64,000 bases of DNA, taken from contig JACGCM010001594.1 in the NCBI GenBank assembly GCA_014058105.1, forward strand, positions 806,001 to 870,000. Reading direction: 5' to 3'. The DNA is from Kingdonia uniflora (taxonomy: Eukaryota > Streptophyta > Magnoliopsida > Ranunculales > Circaeasteraceae). Numbering within the stretch: position 1 is the stretch's first letter; each line of letters starts with the position of its first letter. The notes under the pieces were generated by a model. It was not told where the DNA came from. It ran no database searches and was given only the letters and a program-made list of their open reading frames with translations. Shown in pieces: positions 25,580 through 36,565 of the stretch. The translations under genes and the position numbers were made by a program.

Positions 25580-25595
25580 TTAGTTAGGGGGTATT
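25580..25595 (+). other. Polypurine tract of Athila-like element
   Basis: TTAGTTAGGGGGTATT lies immediately before the 3' LTR. It is short and interrupted by pyrimidines, so weak by itself, but the position is right. Confidence 0.55.
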
Positions 25596-26190
25596 TGATA
25601 GGAATGAAAAATGTTTATTTTTGTCCTTAAATTTACATGATCTAGAACCTTCTTTATTATTTTACTGGGCCTAATTTAAGTATTCTTTTACTATTGTAGG
25701 TAAAGAGACATTTGTGACCAAACCCTTCTTAAAGCCCAGCTCTTACAAATTAAAGAGCTGTTGGAGATGACCAGTTGTCAAGAGCTGCTGGAGATGACCT
25801 AGTTTTAAGAACTGCTAGAGATGCTAGAAGACTTAGTAGTCAAGCCTTGCTAAAATATCTCTTCAAAACCAGGAGTTGTTGAGAGAGAGCAGGATTTTTG
25901 TTAGGGGATAAAGATTGTGTTATTGAGAGAGGGGGAAGTTCATCGTTTATCTCTGGGAACCACCGTAGCTTTAGTTTTATTCTTCCTGAAAGAGCGGGAA
26001 TTATGTATTATTCATTTGAAATATCTTGGGAAATTTATGGAAATCAATGGTAGTGTTTTATCAATAAAGTTCATCTTTATAGTTTCTATTTATTAGATTT
26101 TATAATAGAAATCATGATTTGATCTATGCATCACTGAAGAACGACAACCCTAACCTATATTTTAAACACCCGATTTGATACTGTCTATTA
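25596..26190 (+). repeat. 3' LTR of Athila-like element
   Basis: 595 bp, begins TGATAGG. It is 25 bp longer than the 5' copy because the GGAGATGACC-AGTT...AAGA-CTGCT segment is partly duplicated near 25763-25820. Confidence 0.92.
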
Positions 26191-26195
26191 GGAGG

Positions 26196-27250
26196 TTCTT
26201 GGGTTTTTTTCCAACTCCACTTTATACACTTTGTATGATAATATTGTTAGTAATGTGTGATATCAAATGTTTGGACACCTTGATCAATTATGCGGTGCTC
26301 TCTGCTCGAAGGTTTTTGATGTAAACCATTGGTGTAGTAACAATATGGGCAGTTCAAAAATTTTCAAGATGTTTTCAATGTGGGGAATGGATTCCCATAC
26401 ACTAAAAAATAGGACACTCAATGCTCACTCAAAAGGAACCACTCATTTCTATTAGATGAGTGGCTCTTAGAATTGGGAGTTGCTATAATAGAAAATGAGG
26501 TGGAGATCATAATAATAGGTATCAATGAGGTGGGGCTCTCACATCAGTGACGTGGATGTTTCTCTCCTCCTGAACCAATTTGAGTTTCAAATTATTTCCC
26601 CCAAAACTCTCACCCACCCATCCTTCTGTCTTCTCCATTCTCTTTCTCCCTTTCTCTTGTCTCTACTCCAGTCCACCATTAGAAAATGATTTAGGGGCTA
26701 AGATTACTAGTTCAAGGTGTGATAACCCTTCCTTTACTCTCTTACATTCTATCTCTCTATTGTCTTTTTTTTTCTCTCTCTCTCCCTCCCTCTTGTCTCT
26801 GCTTTAGTCTACCATTAGAGACCAAATTAAGGTTTGAGATTACCAATTAAGAGTGGAGCTCTGTATGATTGAGCTCCTTACGCCATTCCTGGAAATTATG
26901 GTGGTTTATTAACCTTTGAATTTGGTTAAGTACGAGGGCTTCAGACCTCATCTCTATCGTCATTGGTACTTTAATTTGGGGACAGCACAAGATAATTTTT
27001 GGTTCAGAATTGTGAAGTGAAGAACTAAGTTTGATTGGAGATTGTTATTGTTTATGTCATGAACAAGGTATTTCTCTGTCTATTTCAAGGTATGAATGTG
27101 CTCAATCCCCAATTTATATTCAATTATGCTTTGATTTTAAATTTTAATGGTTGTATATGCAAAAAAAAAGAATAAAGATTTCTTTCCCGCGTAAATTGTT
27201 TCACGATATAGCGCCTTTCTTTGCCGCTGTATCCTACCAAAGAACATATA
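26196..27250. other. Unassigned spacer with a diverged direct duplication
   Basis: Flank of the Athila insertion. Two CT-rich blocks each ending in CTCTTGTCTCT and followed by ACCATTAGA (at 26675 and 26811, offset 136 bp) and then GAGATTAC/AAGATTAC indicate an old local duplication. Short frames at 26267-26455 and 26580-26807 show no domain. No gene is supported. Confidence 0.35.
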
Positions 27251-27888
27251 GTAGGGATCCCATTACAGTAGCCTAGATGCCAATGTTAGATATATGTAGG
27301 GTTGTTCCCCCTTGTCTAATGCATGTTCACAATCCCAAATGAGATACTCACAACTATTTCAGGGCAAAATATATAACAGGTAAATTGTCGATGCATGCGT
27401 CTGTTCGAAAATTTAATGAACTAAATATTGTCGACATGTGTTGTACTCGATAATTATGTATATGTCCTATAAGTACTGTGTATATAATAATTTCGATGAA
27501 TACATTCTTCGACAATAGTATCAAATACATTTGCTACTTTATTGTCGAATAATGCCATGGCTCATACCGTAGGGATCCCATTACAATATCATACATACCA
27601 ATGTTAGATATATGTAGGGTTGCCCCCCTTGTCTAATGCATGTATACAATCCCAAATAAGATACTCACAACTATTTCAGGGGTCAGCTATATGACAGGCA
27701 AATTGTCGATGCATATGCATGTTCGATAATTTAATTGACTAAATATTGTCGACACATGTTGTACTCGACAATTATGTATATGTCTGATGAGAACTGCATA
27801 TATAATATTGTCGATGCATGCATTCTTCGACAATAGTATCCAAGTACATTTGTTACTTTATTGTCGAATAATATCATAGTCGACAATT
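27251..27888. repeat. Two-copy 318-bp repeat made of ATTGTCGA hairpin modules
   Basis: Copy 1 starts GTAGGGATCCCATTACA at 27251 and copy 2 at 27569, period 318 bp. Each copy holds modules made of ATTGTCGA and its inverse TCGACAAT (or one- to two-base variants). Left and right half-sites start at 27384/27405, 27427/27447, 27490/27509 and a lone 27541 in copy 1; 27702/27723, 27745/27765, 27807/27827 and 27860/27880 in copy 2. Start-to-start spacing is 19-21 bp in every case. They resemble the subterminal inverted motifs of CACTA-type transposons, but no CACTA terminus was found. Confidence 0.85.
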
Positions 27889-28001
27889 CTTACAAAGTCA
27901 TAATCCTACCTACTAACTTCTCCCCATCTTTTAAATGGCTTGCTTCCTTCCATAGGTAAACAATAAAAGAAAAGCTGCCTTTTATAGCTTCCATTAGAAG
28001 A

Positions 28002-30525
28002 ATGAGAGAGTTGGAGAGAAAAGACCCCGAACACCTAAACTTTGAAAACCTGGAAAGAAGGACAAGAAAGAGAAATACTGTTGAGAAGAGAACATTGGTC
28101 CCTCCAAACACTGTTGAATACTTAGCAGCAGCTGAAACTACCAATGAGGATGTGGTTCAAAAAAGTGGAGCTGAGGAAATGGAGGAAAGTGACAATATAC
28201 ATAAAGACATTATCAATGAAGATCGTCAAGAACATAATATCAAAGATGGAGATAAGCCTCAACTAAGTTTGAGTTCTGAAATGCAGGGTAAATCTGCCCA
28301 AGATGCTTTGGGAGCTCAACCAAGGCAGGTTGAATGTCTTGGTGGACCCCATTGCAAAGTTAATATTGGTAATAATGGCATTGATTATAACAATGAACCC
28401 AGCAGTAGTAATGTTGATGGTGATGGAGCGCAGCATAAAAATGCAAAAGGCAGTGATGAGGATAATAGTCAAAATAAGGGGGTTGTCAATAACGACGATA
28501 TAGGCCCGATTGATAATAGCTTACTCGAGAGCTTCAAGTTCCATAGAGTGAGGTTTATCGCATTAGGCCAGTTATACCATTTCATTATTATTGTTCATTA
28601 CAGTTTTAAAATTGAAATAGTTACATTTTCTGTGTTAATCCCGTTCATGTAATATTATCAATGTTATGGTTCAGGAAAGTCCATTCCTCTATATTCACCA
28701 TCACCCATCAACGTGAGATCTTACGAGGGAGCCACAAATTGTCCAAGAATTGGTTAAGCTGAAGGGTTTAGAATGAATTGGTGCTATACCATATGATTAT
28801 TATAACTCCAGGCTTATTTCCACTTTTACGGAACATTGGGAGCTAGAAACTAATACTTTCCATTTCAAATTGGGAGAGATGACTCCAACTTTGGATGATG
28901 TGGAGCAATTGATTGGTTTGGCTCCAGAGGGTGATGCCACGGTAATTGGTGGTACTTGGGGATTCCTCGCCCTTGTTAATGTTTTTAGGAAGAATTTTTA
29001 GCTAGATGTTAATGACTTTAAAACAATGAAAACTGGTAGTAAAGGGAACTCTTTGTCACTGTCTAAACTAAAAGAACACTTTGCATACATATTAAAAAAA
29101 GTTATCAATATTGGTACAACTACAACAGCTAAAAGAAGGGGTTAACGGCCATTTTTGTTGCTTGTGCGTACATGTTATATGTTCTTGGTTCGTTCTTATT
29201 TCCTACTAAAAAGTGCACTGATATGAGCGCACGGTTTCTTGACTTGTTTGCAAAGGAAAAAATGATAAAGAAGTGATCATGGGGATCAACAGTCCTTGTA
29301 TACATGTACCACAATCTCAGTGCAGCATCTTGAATGATGGGTGACAATTTTCATACTATACCACGTGACTCGAGGTAACCCCCTTAGCCATTTACTAAAT
29401 CAGTTTTTTTGGTATCGCTCTGGCGTAATTTGTTTCTCGCCATTTATTTTTTATTTATTTTTTTATATTCTACCCTTTGCCATCCTGAAATGTAATGTTG
29501 TGTATATGTAGTAGTTATTTCTGTAGTTTTCATATATGAACTGCCCCTTTGATAAGCAGTTTTTTGATTGAATATATGAGATGGTACTATCTATATGCAT
29601 AATATTGTTGACATATACATGAATGAACTTAAATTCTCCTTTCATAGACACGACATGTTTGAATATAGAAGTTTTGGCTAAACCTGTTCACTAGTTTGAT
29701 TTTGTTTATCCCTTGTCAATATACATGTAATTGTAGATCTTTGCACATTTCCCAAAGCTCCCTGGGATATCTAAGGAGGTAGATTTAGATGACACTGAGC
29801 ATTGTACTTGTTGGAAATGGGGTAGATCAGTAGCAGATAGAAATGGTGGTCCTACTTTACAAAAGTTCAGGGAAGCATTGGACAATTACAAAGTTGAGGA
29901 TGCAAGTTCATTAAAATTGTAGTTTATTTGGTGTTTGCACAATTTTATTCTTTAGATATCTTTGTTTTTTCTTAACATTATCTCTCTTTTCGCATAGGTT
30001 GTATGGGATCCATACAGATACAAAATGGATACCGCATATACGTTCAAGGAGATTACCTATTTCTATGGGTCGTTAGCAAGTCCAAACCATCCTACTACCC
30101 GAATAAGGTTGTGTGATAGTTCTCTAGGATTCAAGGCGTCCCCATAAAGGTAAGATGTCCTGAAGTGTCCAGGCAATGGATTACTGAAAAGCCAAGGAAA
30201 TACAACCCCAAGTATGAGTGGGTTGATTGCTTGTCTAGCAGAAAGTGGAAGGAATGGTTATTGAAGAAGGATAATAAAGGGCAGAGGGTACGAGAAGGGC
30301 CTACAGTATGTACCGAGGGATATTTGAAGTGGTTTACCACTGTCTCGTAAACAGAAATGTATCCCATTACTGTTAGCTTGGTTGTAGATGATGATGGGGG
30401 GTTATCTGGAATTTATCCATGAAAGCAAGCTCGTGTCAATGTTGAGGGTGACATACCCGTGGATCAATGTGAAGTTGTTGGTGAACAACATGATGTACCG
30501 GTTAGTACATCTTGCGCTAAGACGG
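28002..30525 (+). pseudogene. Plant mobile domain (PMD, MAIL/MAIN-like) gene, decayed
   Basis: First exon 28002 to about 28551 encodes a hydrophilic acidic N-terminus (about 183 aa) with a likely donor GTTTAT after it and acceptor CAG at 28671-28673. The next exon carries the PMD: NTFHFKLGEMTPTLDDVEQL near 28845-28910, then YMLYVLGSFLFPTKKCTD near 29170 and LVYMYHNLSAAS near 29295, ending at donor GTAACC (29375). Further exons start near 29737 (IFAHFPKLPGISKEVDLDD) and 29998 (VVWDPYRYKMDTAY), ending in YLKWFTTVS before a TAA at 30348-30350. Several stops and frame changes make it a pseudogene. PMD proteins act in silencing and development, or sit in transposons; the setting favours transposon origin. 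Confidence 0.75.
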
Positions 30526-30857
30526 ATTAACCTGGCTACTTTATAGGGGTAAAGATATTTTTTCACTAATATTTTGTTCACTTGTATGCCCCACTTTTCT
30601 AACTCAATGACCATGCCATTCTGTCTCAACCTGTTCATGATATTGTGCAAACACGGGCCAAAAATGATAGGTTGGAAGAGCAAATATAATTCTTAAATGT
30701 TGAACTTCAAAAGCTTAAGGAAGAAATAGATAAAGAGTCTTAGACCAACATAAAGTTAGCAGAGGCCTTTAAAGAGAAGGTCTGTTGTACTCAATAATTA
30801 GTAGATTTATTTATGTTTTCCATGATATCTTTTGTTCACTATCTGTAATGTTCTGTA

Positions 30858-30989
30858 ATTGTTAATTATGAGTGGTATCGACAATTTTTTCATAAGACAT
30901 TATGCCATAATTCTCGGGTGGGCATGTAATCGACAATATCTTATTAATATATGCTTTGGCAATTGTTGATATAACATTTAGTCAACAAT
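30858..30989. repeat. Three ATTGTCGA-type hairpin modules in PMD intron
   Basis: Half-sites start at 30858/30878, 30910/30930 and 30962/30982, each pair exactly 20 bp apart, and the modules repeat every 52 bp. The last is a perfect inverted pair (ATTGTTGA / TCAACAAT); the first two have decayed left half-sites (ATTGTTAA and ATTCTCGG, each 6 of 8). Confidence 0.7.
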
Positions 30990-32010
30990 TTTAAACTCAT
31001 TTTGGTTTCAAATCCACATGTTCAGTTTCATTAATTGGCTCCTAGAATAACTATTTCATCTCATTTTGACCACAGACAATTGAATGTAATCAGCTGAGAG
31101 AAACTATTGGTCAAATGAAAGAAGACATGCAACTCAAGAATGTACTTTATAACAATGTGAAATAGCATACGCAGATCTGCCAAGCCAGTTAGATGTAAAG
31201 GTAAGGTCTTAGGTAGATATCATTATCCTTTCCCCTTCATTATTTATTTTATTCTAAACCCTGATGGTCATAATAAAAGCCTTGACTTATATATTGAAGC
31301 ACAAGAATTTACATGAAAAAATTACACGGTTAGAGGTAGAGTTAAGGCAAAGATCTGAGGTTGAAGACTATATAGAGAGCTTATCTGTGGAGTTGAATAA
31401 GAAGGTAATGTGGTGTGTATATATTAATAGCCTTTAATTGCTCATTTATTATTGTGGCATATTTATTTTGTAAAATGTTAGCAGGCTAATTAAAATAGTC
31501 ACTAAAAGAGATCAACATCATTTTGATAGAGCAGTTAGACATGTAACTTTCACCAGCTACGCCTGTGAGTTTACAAAACCTTCTATTGGATTGAAAAATT
31601 GGTTGTATTATTTGTAACTATGGTAACATTACTGTTGTGGTACATATTTTGAACAGCTTGCTATTGTCCCGCATCATTATCCTGTTGCAGATCTAAACCT
31701 CAGACAAAGTATGGTGACTTATTGTCTGCGTATGAGGAAGATTAGAAGAAGTTGAGTGTGAAAGAAGATTTTGTAAGTCACTCAAAATGAAATTAGTTGT
31801 TATTAGTCATGTGATATTATGAACTATAGTATAGTGAAGATGGTGTTTGATTATACAAAAAGGGAATATTCACTTGGGTTTTATAGTAGGGACATAATGT
31901 AAGTTTAATAATGTGTAGGAATTTATTTGTTTGAAAATAAGATGTTCTATTCAATGGGACACCTATTTAATATGGGGGAATAGATATGCTAGGACTGATC
32001 TCCACGTGAT

Positions 32011-32130
32011 ATTTTTGAGTAACTTCATCAATCGATAATTGCAAGGATGTAATTGTCAATTGATATCCTCTACTGACAATTCTGACTATACATAACATAG
32101 GTATTGTCGGTACATGAATTGATCGATAAT
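32011..32130. repeat. Further ATTGTCGA-type modules in PMD intron
   Basis: Half-sites start at about 32011/32032 (weak left half), 32052/32073 and 32103/32123. The last pair, ATTGTCGG / TCGATAAT, keeps the 20-bp spacing. Same family as the repeat upstream of the gene. Confidence 0.6.
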
Positions 32131-32923
32131 ATGAAAAATGGCTATCCTTAGTATGATAGACATAAGGGATAGTCATATTACCATTAACTGCCTCCAAATC
32201 AACTGTGCATGCATATATAGTTCAACTCATGTATGTATTTGGAACAAACACGGAACTGGGCAACAAAGTCTAAGAAAGAAGGCGCGAGATATATGGAGGA
32301 AACTAGTGATCTCGTAAGTCCACCCCTCCCCACACATACACACATTTAGGTTATAAAATGGTTATTTTAGTGTGTATCCTAATGTTGGAGGTTTTTTAGC
32401 GTAAGAAGCTTCTTATTGCTGATGAGATGAAGAAGACTCTGGAAGTAGATAGCGATGAATGGGTATGAGCTATTCCTAACTTTTGTACCTATGACATTAT
32501 TGATAACCCTTCTAATGTATTTATTTGTAAGGTTGTAATATCCAGTTACATTGTTGCAGGAGGTTTGGTGTCAATCATTGAAGAAGGCACTCGAGAGTGA
32601 AGGGATGGCAGACGTAGGGGACCCAACCTTTAAAGAAATTTCTAAATATAATGATAGATTCTTCACAATAGGACAGTAGGGACCCAAGGGACATTATCAA
32701 GAAAACTTCACATTAACGAGGCTAACTCATGACAAAGTCGTGATTGCTAAAAGGGAGAATTTGTCTAAGATTATCTCCTAAAGTGCCTCACTGACTTGCT
32801 TTCCAAGATGCCACGTAGGATTTTCGAGCTCCAGCAACACCTTACTAACTTGGTTTTCAACTCAAAAAGAAAGGTTGAGTCTTGCTTTCCAAGGCTCAAT
32901 CTTGCTTTCTTATGTCGCGATTG

Positions 32924-33009
32924 GACGCCCAAGTGTTGGGCGTCTATTATTTTTATAAATAGGCGCTTAAGCTCTGGGTGCCTATTTTATTTATTTTTAA
33001 TTAGGCACC
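32924..33009. repeat. Hairpins at left part of Harbinger element
   Basis: A perfect stem GACGCCCAA / TTGGGCGTC with a 3-base loop lies at 32924-32944. A second stem GGTGCCTA / TAGGCACC spans 32977-33009. Related GCC stems occur near the right end. Confidence 0.75.
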
Positions 33010-33769
33010 TTATAGTTAGGTGCTTGTTGGAGTGAGCTTCCTGGCTAAATTCATTTTTCCTTCTTTAATTAAAAAAATAAGTCATTTTTCCCTCTCTTCA
33101 CCACTTAAATAAAAAACAATTACACCACAACTCCTCATCTTTTCTCTAACTCCATCAAATTAGGTTTGAAATTTTTGAAGCTTGATCTCTCAAGGTAGGT
33201 TCATGTTTAATCTTACCATATCACATAAATTTCTAGATTATATTAGTAATATTCTAGGATTTTAATTATTCTTAATTTTTTTCTTGATTATTAATAATAC
33301 TATCTATATTGAAATTCTTAGATAAGTTTTATGTATACATTAACGTAAGAGAAAAATTTCATTACTAAGAGTCGTTTGAACTAATCCAACAATTGGGACA
33401 ACAACAACTACAATTAATTCCACCTAATTGGGTGCAACCCTTGTAATTCACTCGTTCCCCTTAACCTCAATCATCTCAATCATAACCCTTTCAATCATTT
33501 AACTCGCCCAATAATTGGGTACAACCCTCTTAACCATTCATATACCACCCAATAATTGGGGATAACTTTCTCAATTTGCCAATCCCGCTCAATTCTAGCA
33601 TCCTTATCTATTCACCAATCCATCACAATCTTAATCACTAGAATCTTAGTCGGTTGACTTATCTCAATCCGAAGACGCCAGGGTTGCTGATGGACAAAAA
33701 AGCAAATAGAAATGTCACTCAACCAAGAAAAATATTAATGGTGGGGCAGGGTCTCAGCTGTTAAAATGG
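33010..33769 (+). other. Leader and decayed N-terminal part of Harbinger ORF1
   Basis: 33040-33350 is AT-rich leader. From about 33380 a plus frame rich in Pro, Asn and Ser with repeated CCAATAATTGGG-type sequence (near 33500 and 33546) probably encoded the disordered N-terminus of ORF1, but stops interrupt it and no start can be assigned. Confidence 0.4.
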
Positions 33770-34756
33770 ATGGGCAATCAAAACAAAAATCTTGTGAAAG
33801 TTTGGATTCATGTCTCAGAGGATATGATCAAAAACAACAACCAACAACTTGACATTTTTTTGGGCTCAATTTTGGATGCATTTCATGATTTTTGTGAACT
33901 GGATGGTGAACGAGTCGAGCATGCAGTGTCATCTTTAAAAAATCCTTGGTCAGATATGAATTGCGCTTGCAAGGTTTATGGTACTTGTTTGAAAAATGCG
34001 ATGCTAGGTCCCATAAGCAGTATGCAACAAGGAAATTACGTAAGTAATTCAACATTCATCATTACTTAATAAATAATATATATTTTTTACCAAAATTATG
34101 TTTTTTTATTATCTTAATCTATTTTATAGTACAATACCGCAAAAACAATTTATGAAGCACGTGGTAAACACAAATGGTTGTATAAAGAAGCTTATGACAT
34201 TTTAAGTCGTCATCAATAATGGAAAATCTTGCAAGACCAACACCAGGACCCTTTAGCTCACAATGTGCGCATGAATCAAACATAAAATTCTATCCTGGGA
34301 ATCTCTAATCTGGTAACACCCCACACACCCATTAGCTCCAACTCAGACTCTCAGGTACTTAATGAGTATGTAGAGACGGAGCGTTCCGGCGGTATCAAAA
34401 GTGCTAAACTAAAGGAAAAGAATAAAAACAAGAAAAATCACTTCATTGATTACCAAAATATACTTATTAGTCGCCTTGACCGAATGGAGAACAAGAACGA
34501 AGAGTATCTTGTCAAGAAAGATAAGAAGAAAGAAGATAGAGATGCCCATATAAAAGAGTTAAGAGAAAAGAAAACAAATGCCGTGGTAAATTTGGTAGCT
34601 CAATTTCAAGCTCAAAACGATCGAGAGATGACAAAAATAGATCGAGAGGTGATGGCGATAAACTTCTCTACTTTGGATGATACTCAAATGGTTTATTGGG
34701 AGGCACAACGTAATATGGTTATGGCGAGGATGTTTAAAGCTAATAATAATGCCTAA
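33770..34756 (+). pseudogene. Harbinger ORF1 (Myb/SANT-like DNA-binding protein)
   Basis: ORF1 of PIF/Harbinger binds DNA and works with the transposase. Exon 1 (to 34039) holds the trihelix/SANT-like part, including GERVEHAVSSLKNPWSDMN. A clean intron with donor GTAAGT at 34040 and acceptor TATAG at 34129 separates it from exon 2 (34130-34756), which stays in frame: GKHKWLYKEAYDILSRHQ, then a charged coiled-coil region and MVYWEAQRNMVMARMF at the end. Two in-frame TAA codons (34217 and 34283) both sit where CAA (Gln) would be expected. The real N-terminus lies upstream of 33770 and is broken. Confidence 0.78.
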
Positions 34757-35129
34757 GATGTATGACACTCAAGAATCTTATTTTAGAAGTTTGGTTGTAT
34801 TTTGTTTAAGATTTTTGTTTGAGAAGTTTGCTCATATTTTGCTAAAAATATAGATGTTTTGGAAGTTTGGATGTATTTTGGTGATTCTTGTGTAAGAAGT
34901 TTGATTGTACTTTGTTTAAGAACCTTGTTTAAGAAAACAAAGCTTGGTGTATTTTAATTAATAGAATCTTGTTGAAAAACCTTAGTATTTTTAATTAGTT
35001 TATATTTGAATTTATATTGAAATTGAAATAAATTTCTTAAATAAATTTCATAAAATTGCTTAATTGAAATTACATAGAATTGAAATAAAGTTGCTTAAAC
35101 ATTAAAATTACATAGAATTGAAAATGATA
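34757..35129. other. Spacer between convergent Harbinger genes
   Basis: AT-rich 3' ends of ORF1 (plus) and transposase (minus). GTTTAAGA and AGAAGTTTG-type words recur between 34785 and 34930 (for example 34786, 34826, 34897), suggesting a decayed short tandem repeat. No gene. Confidence 0.5.
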
Positions 35130-35541
35130 GTTGTTTCTCTGATGCTTCTATAAATGCTTAATGAGATCATTTCGAAGTGTCATATACTTATCCGAATTTG
35201 TCATATTATCGTACCTCACAATGTATCCTTGTAAAGTGACTCCCCGATTCAAGTCAATCGGTTAAGGTTCTGGGACAAAATGATCGGTCAATAAGCTTTC
35301 TCCGTACCTATTGCGTTCTTCCTTGACGATCATGTTGTGCATAATTATACACATTTTCATTATTTTATCAAGGTTTTTGGGTGACCAACTTCTTGTCGAA
35401 CCTTTCATAATTGTAAATTGAGATTGAAGCACATCGAAAGCTCGTTCTACGTCTTTTCGATATGACTCTTGTTATTTGGAAAAATATTTCTCTCCATTAT
35501 CTCAGGGAAACCGTAAGGTTTGAACAAGCGTTGCCTATTTA
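35130..35541 (-). pseudogene. Harbinger transposase, C-terminal fragment
   Basis: On minus, SYRKDVERAFDVLQSQFTI at about 35410-35460 carries the third catalytic acidic residue (Glu) of the DDE_4 fold, followed by MKMCIIMHNMIVKEERN. Stops interrupt near 35270 and 35470. The fragment begins at the outer copia 5' LTR; its upstream half is at 60377-61200. Across the junction the reading frame is consistent if one 5-bp target duplication is discounted. Confidence 0.85.
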
Positions 35542-36505
35542 TGCTGTATTTTTAAACAAAATAGTTGGTTAAAAATAGTTTTATAAGACTGACTCTTGGT
35601 TATCTAAACTACTCATATTATCTTTTTATATTTATCCCACATTGGTAAGATAAGCGTATATGGAAAGAGATAAAACCGAAGGTACACTTGTAACTGGTAA
35701 GTAGTATAAGGGGGAGTGTATAGTAGTGAGTGTGTGGGAGGAGGTTTTAGACCATCTCATTCATGGACATCCCACGGCCGGCCCGGTGGGTCGAGCCGAT
35801 TTGGGTTTGGGTTTGGGCAATTGGCTCTTCTGGCTCCAGAGGCCGAGGGGCCCCTTGAGTTTGGGCTATGCCTTGTGTAATCCTTTTACTGAAAAGTCCA
35901 AGGATATTTTTGTAAATAGAAAACTATAACAACTATATTTTATTTTATAACTCCTGTAACGGACAAAACGTTATTTGTAACTCCTGCCCATATTTATTTT
36001 GCATCTCTGCAGCAATAATAATTATTTTATAACTTACAAAAGCCGTTTAATTACTGGCCGTTGTTGAATTTTGCCTATAAAAGGGAATGAGCTCCCCAAT
36101 GTTTGATACATCAAAAAACACAGCTCTCTCTCTAGTTTTTCAAACCTCCCTTCTCTTGCCCTTACTTTCATATGAGATATTGGTAGTACGACCAAAGTAT
36201 AGCATGATCAGTACCGCCGTACTTGTAGAGTTAACTGAACATTGTATCCTTGGGAACAACTAATCCTTGTATCCTTGGGAACAACTGATCATTACATTGT
36301 AGGTACCTCCTAGCAGATCGGAAATTGTTCTTAAAAGAGTGTACGACCCACAATTCGAGCTTTACATGCTTTTAATTGCAGCTGTAGCTCTAGTTCATTT
36401 GTAGTCCCAGTTCATCCCTGTATCTATTTCAGTTCATGACTCAGTTCAAATACAAGAATTCACTACTCATTCATTATCAGGTGATAATAAGCCTTTTCTT
36501 TAACA
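35542..36505 (+). repeat. 5' LTR of outer copia element
   Basis: 964 bp; begins TGCTGTATTT (TGTTGGATTT in the 3' copy) and ends CTTTAACA. It contains a 24-bp tandem duplication around TTGTATCCTTGGGAACAACT (36242-36290) that the 3' LTR lacks. A GC-rich patch near 35770-35860 contrasts with its AT-rich setting. Confidence 0.88.
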
Positions 36506-36565
36506 ATTTTTATGTGCAATCATATTTTACGATATAGTTTTAGTTGCTTCTTATTCGAACAAGTA

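Larger units (their letters stand above)
15805..26195 (+). mobile_element. Athila-like Ty3/gypsy LTR retrotransposon, full length, dead
   Basis: A 10.4-kb element with LTRs at 15810-16379 and 25596-26190, each starting TGATAGG, bounded by identical 5-bp target duplications GGAGG at 15805-15809 and 26191-26195. The primer site TGGCGCCGTTGCCGGGA follows the 5' LTR. Order of domains is gag, protease, RT, RNase H, integrase, all plus strand, which is Ty3/gypsy. The primer site, long leader and gag/protease signatures (PVILG-PFLATANA) point to the Athila lineage. Stops and frameshifts occur in every domain. The first 162 aligned LTR bases differ at about 18 positions by eye (about 11 percent), so the insertion is old. 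No env-like third ORF is visible. Confidence 0.92.
30640..32780 (+). pseudogene. Coiled-coil exons downstream of PMD
   Basis: Small exon-like blocks separated by AT-rich introns read as heptad-rich sequence: VELQKLKEEIDKES (near 30700), CNQLRETIGQMKEDMQLKN (near 31090) and ITRLEVELRQRSEVEDYIE (near 31320). Later blocks lie near 32250-32312, 32400-32464 and 32560-32780, the last with KKALESEGMADVGDPTFKE. They follow the PMD in the same direction and probably formed its C-terminal coiled-coil tail. Stops occur in several blocks. Exon borders are approximate. The tail ends near the left limit of the Harbinger element. Confidence 0.5.

Noticed and set aside
27251..27888. CRISPR-like repeat-spacer array
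   Set aside because: Half-sites are inverted pairs with short variable loops, spacing of whole modules varies (43-63 bp), and the host is a plant.
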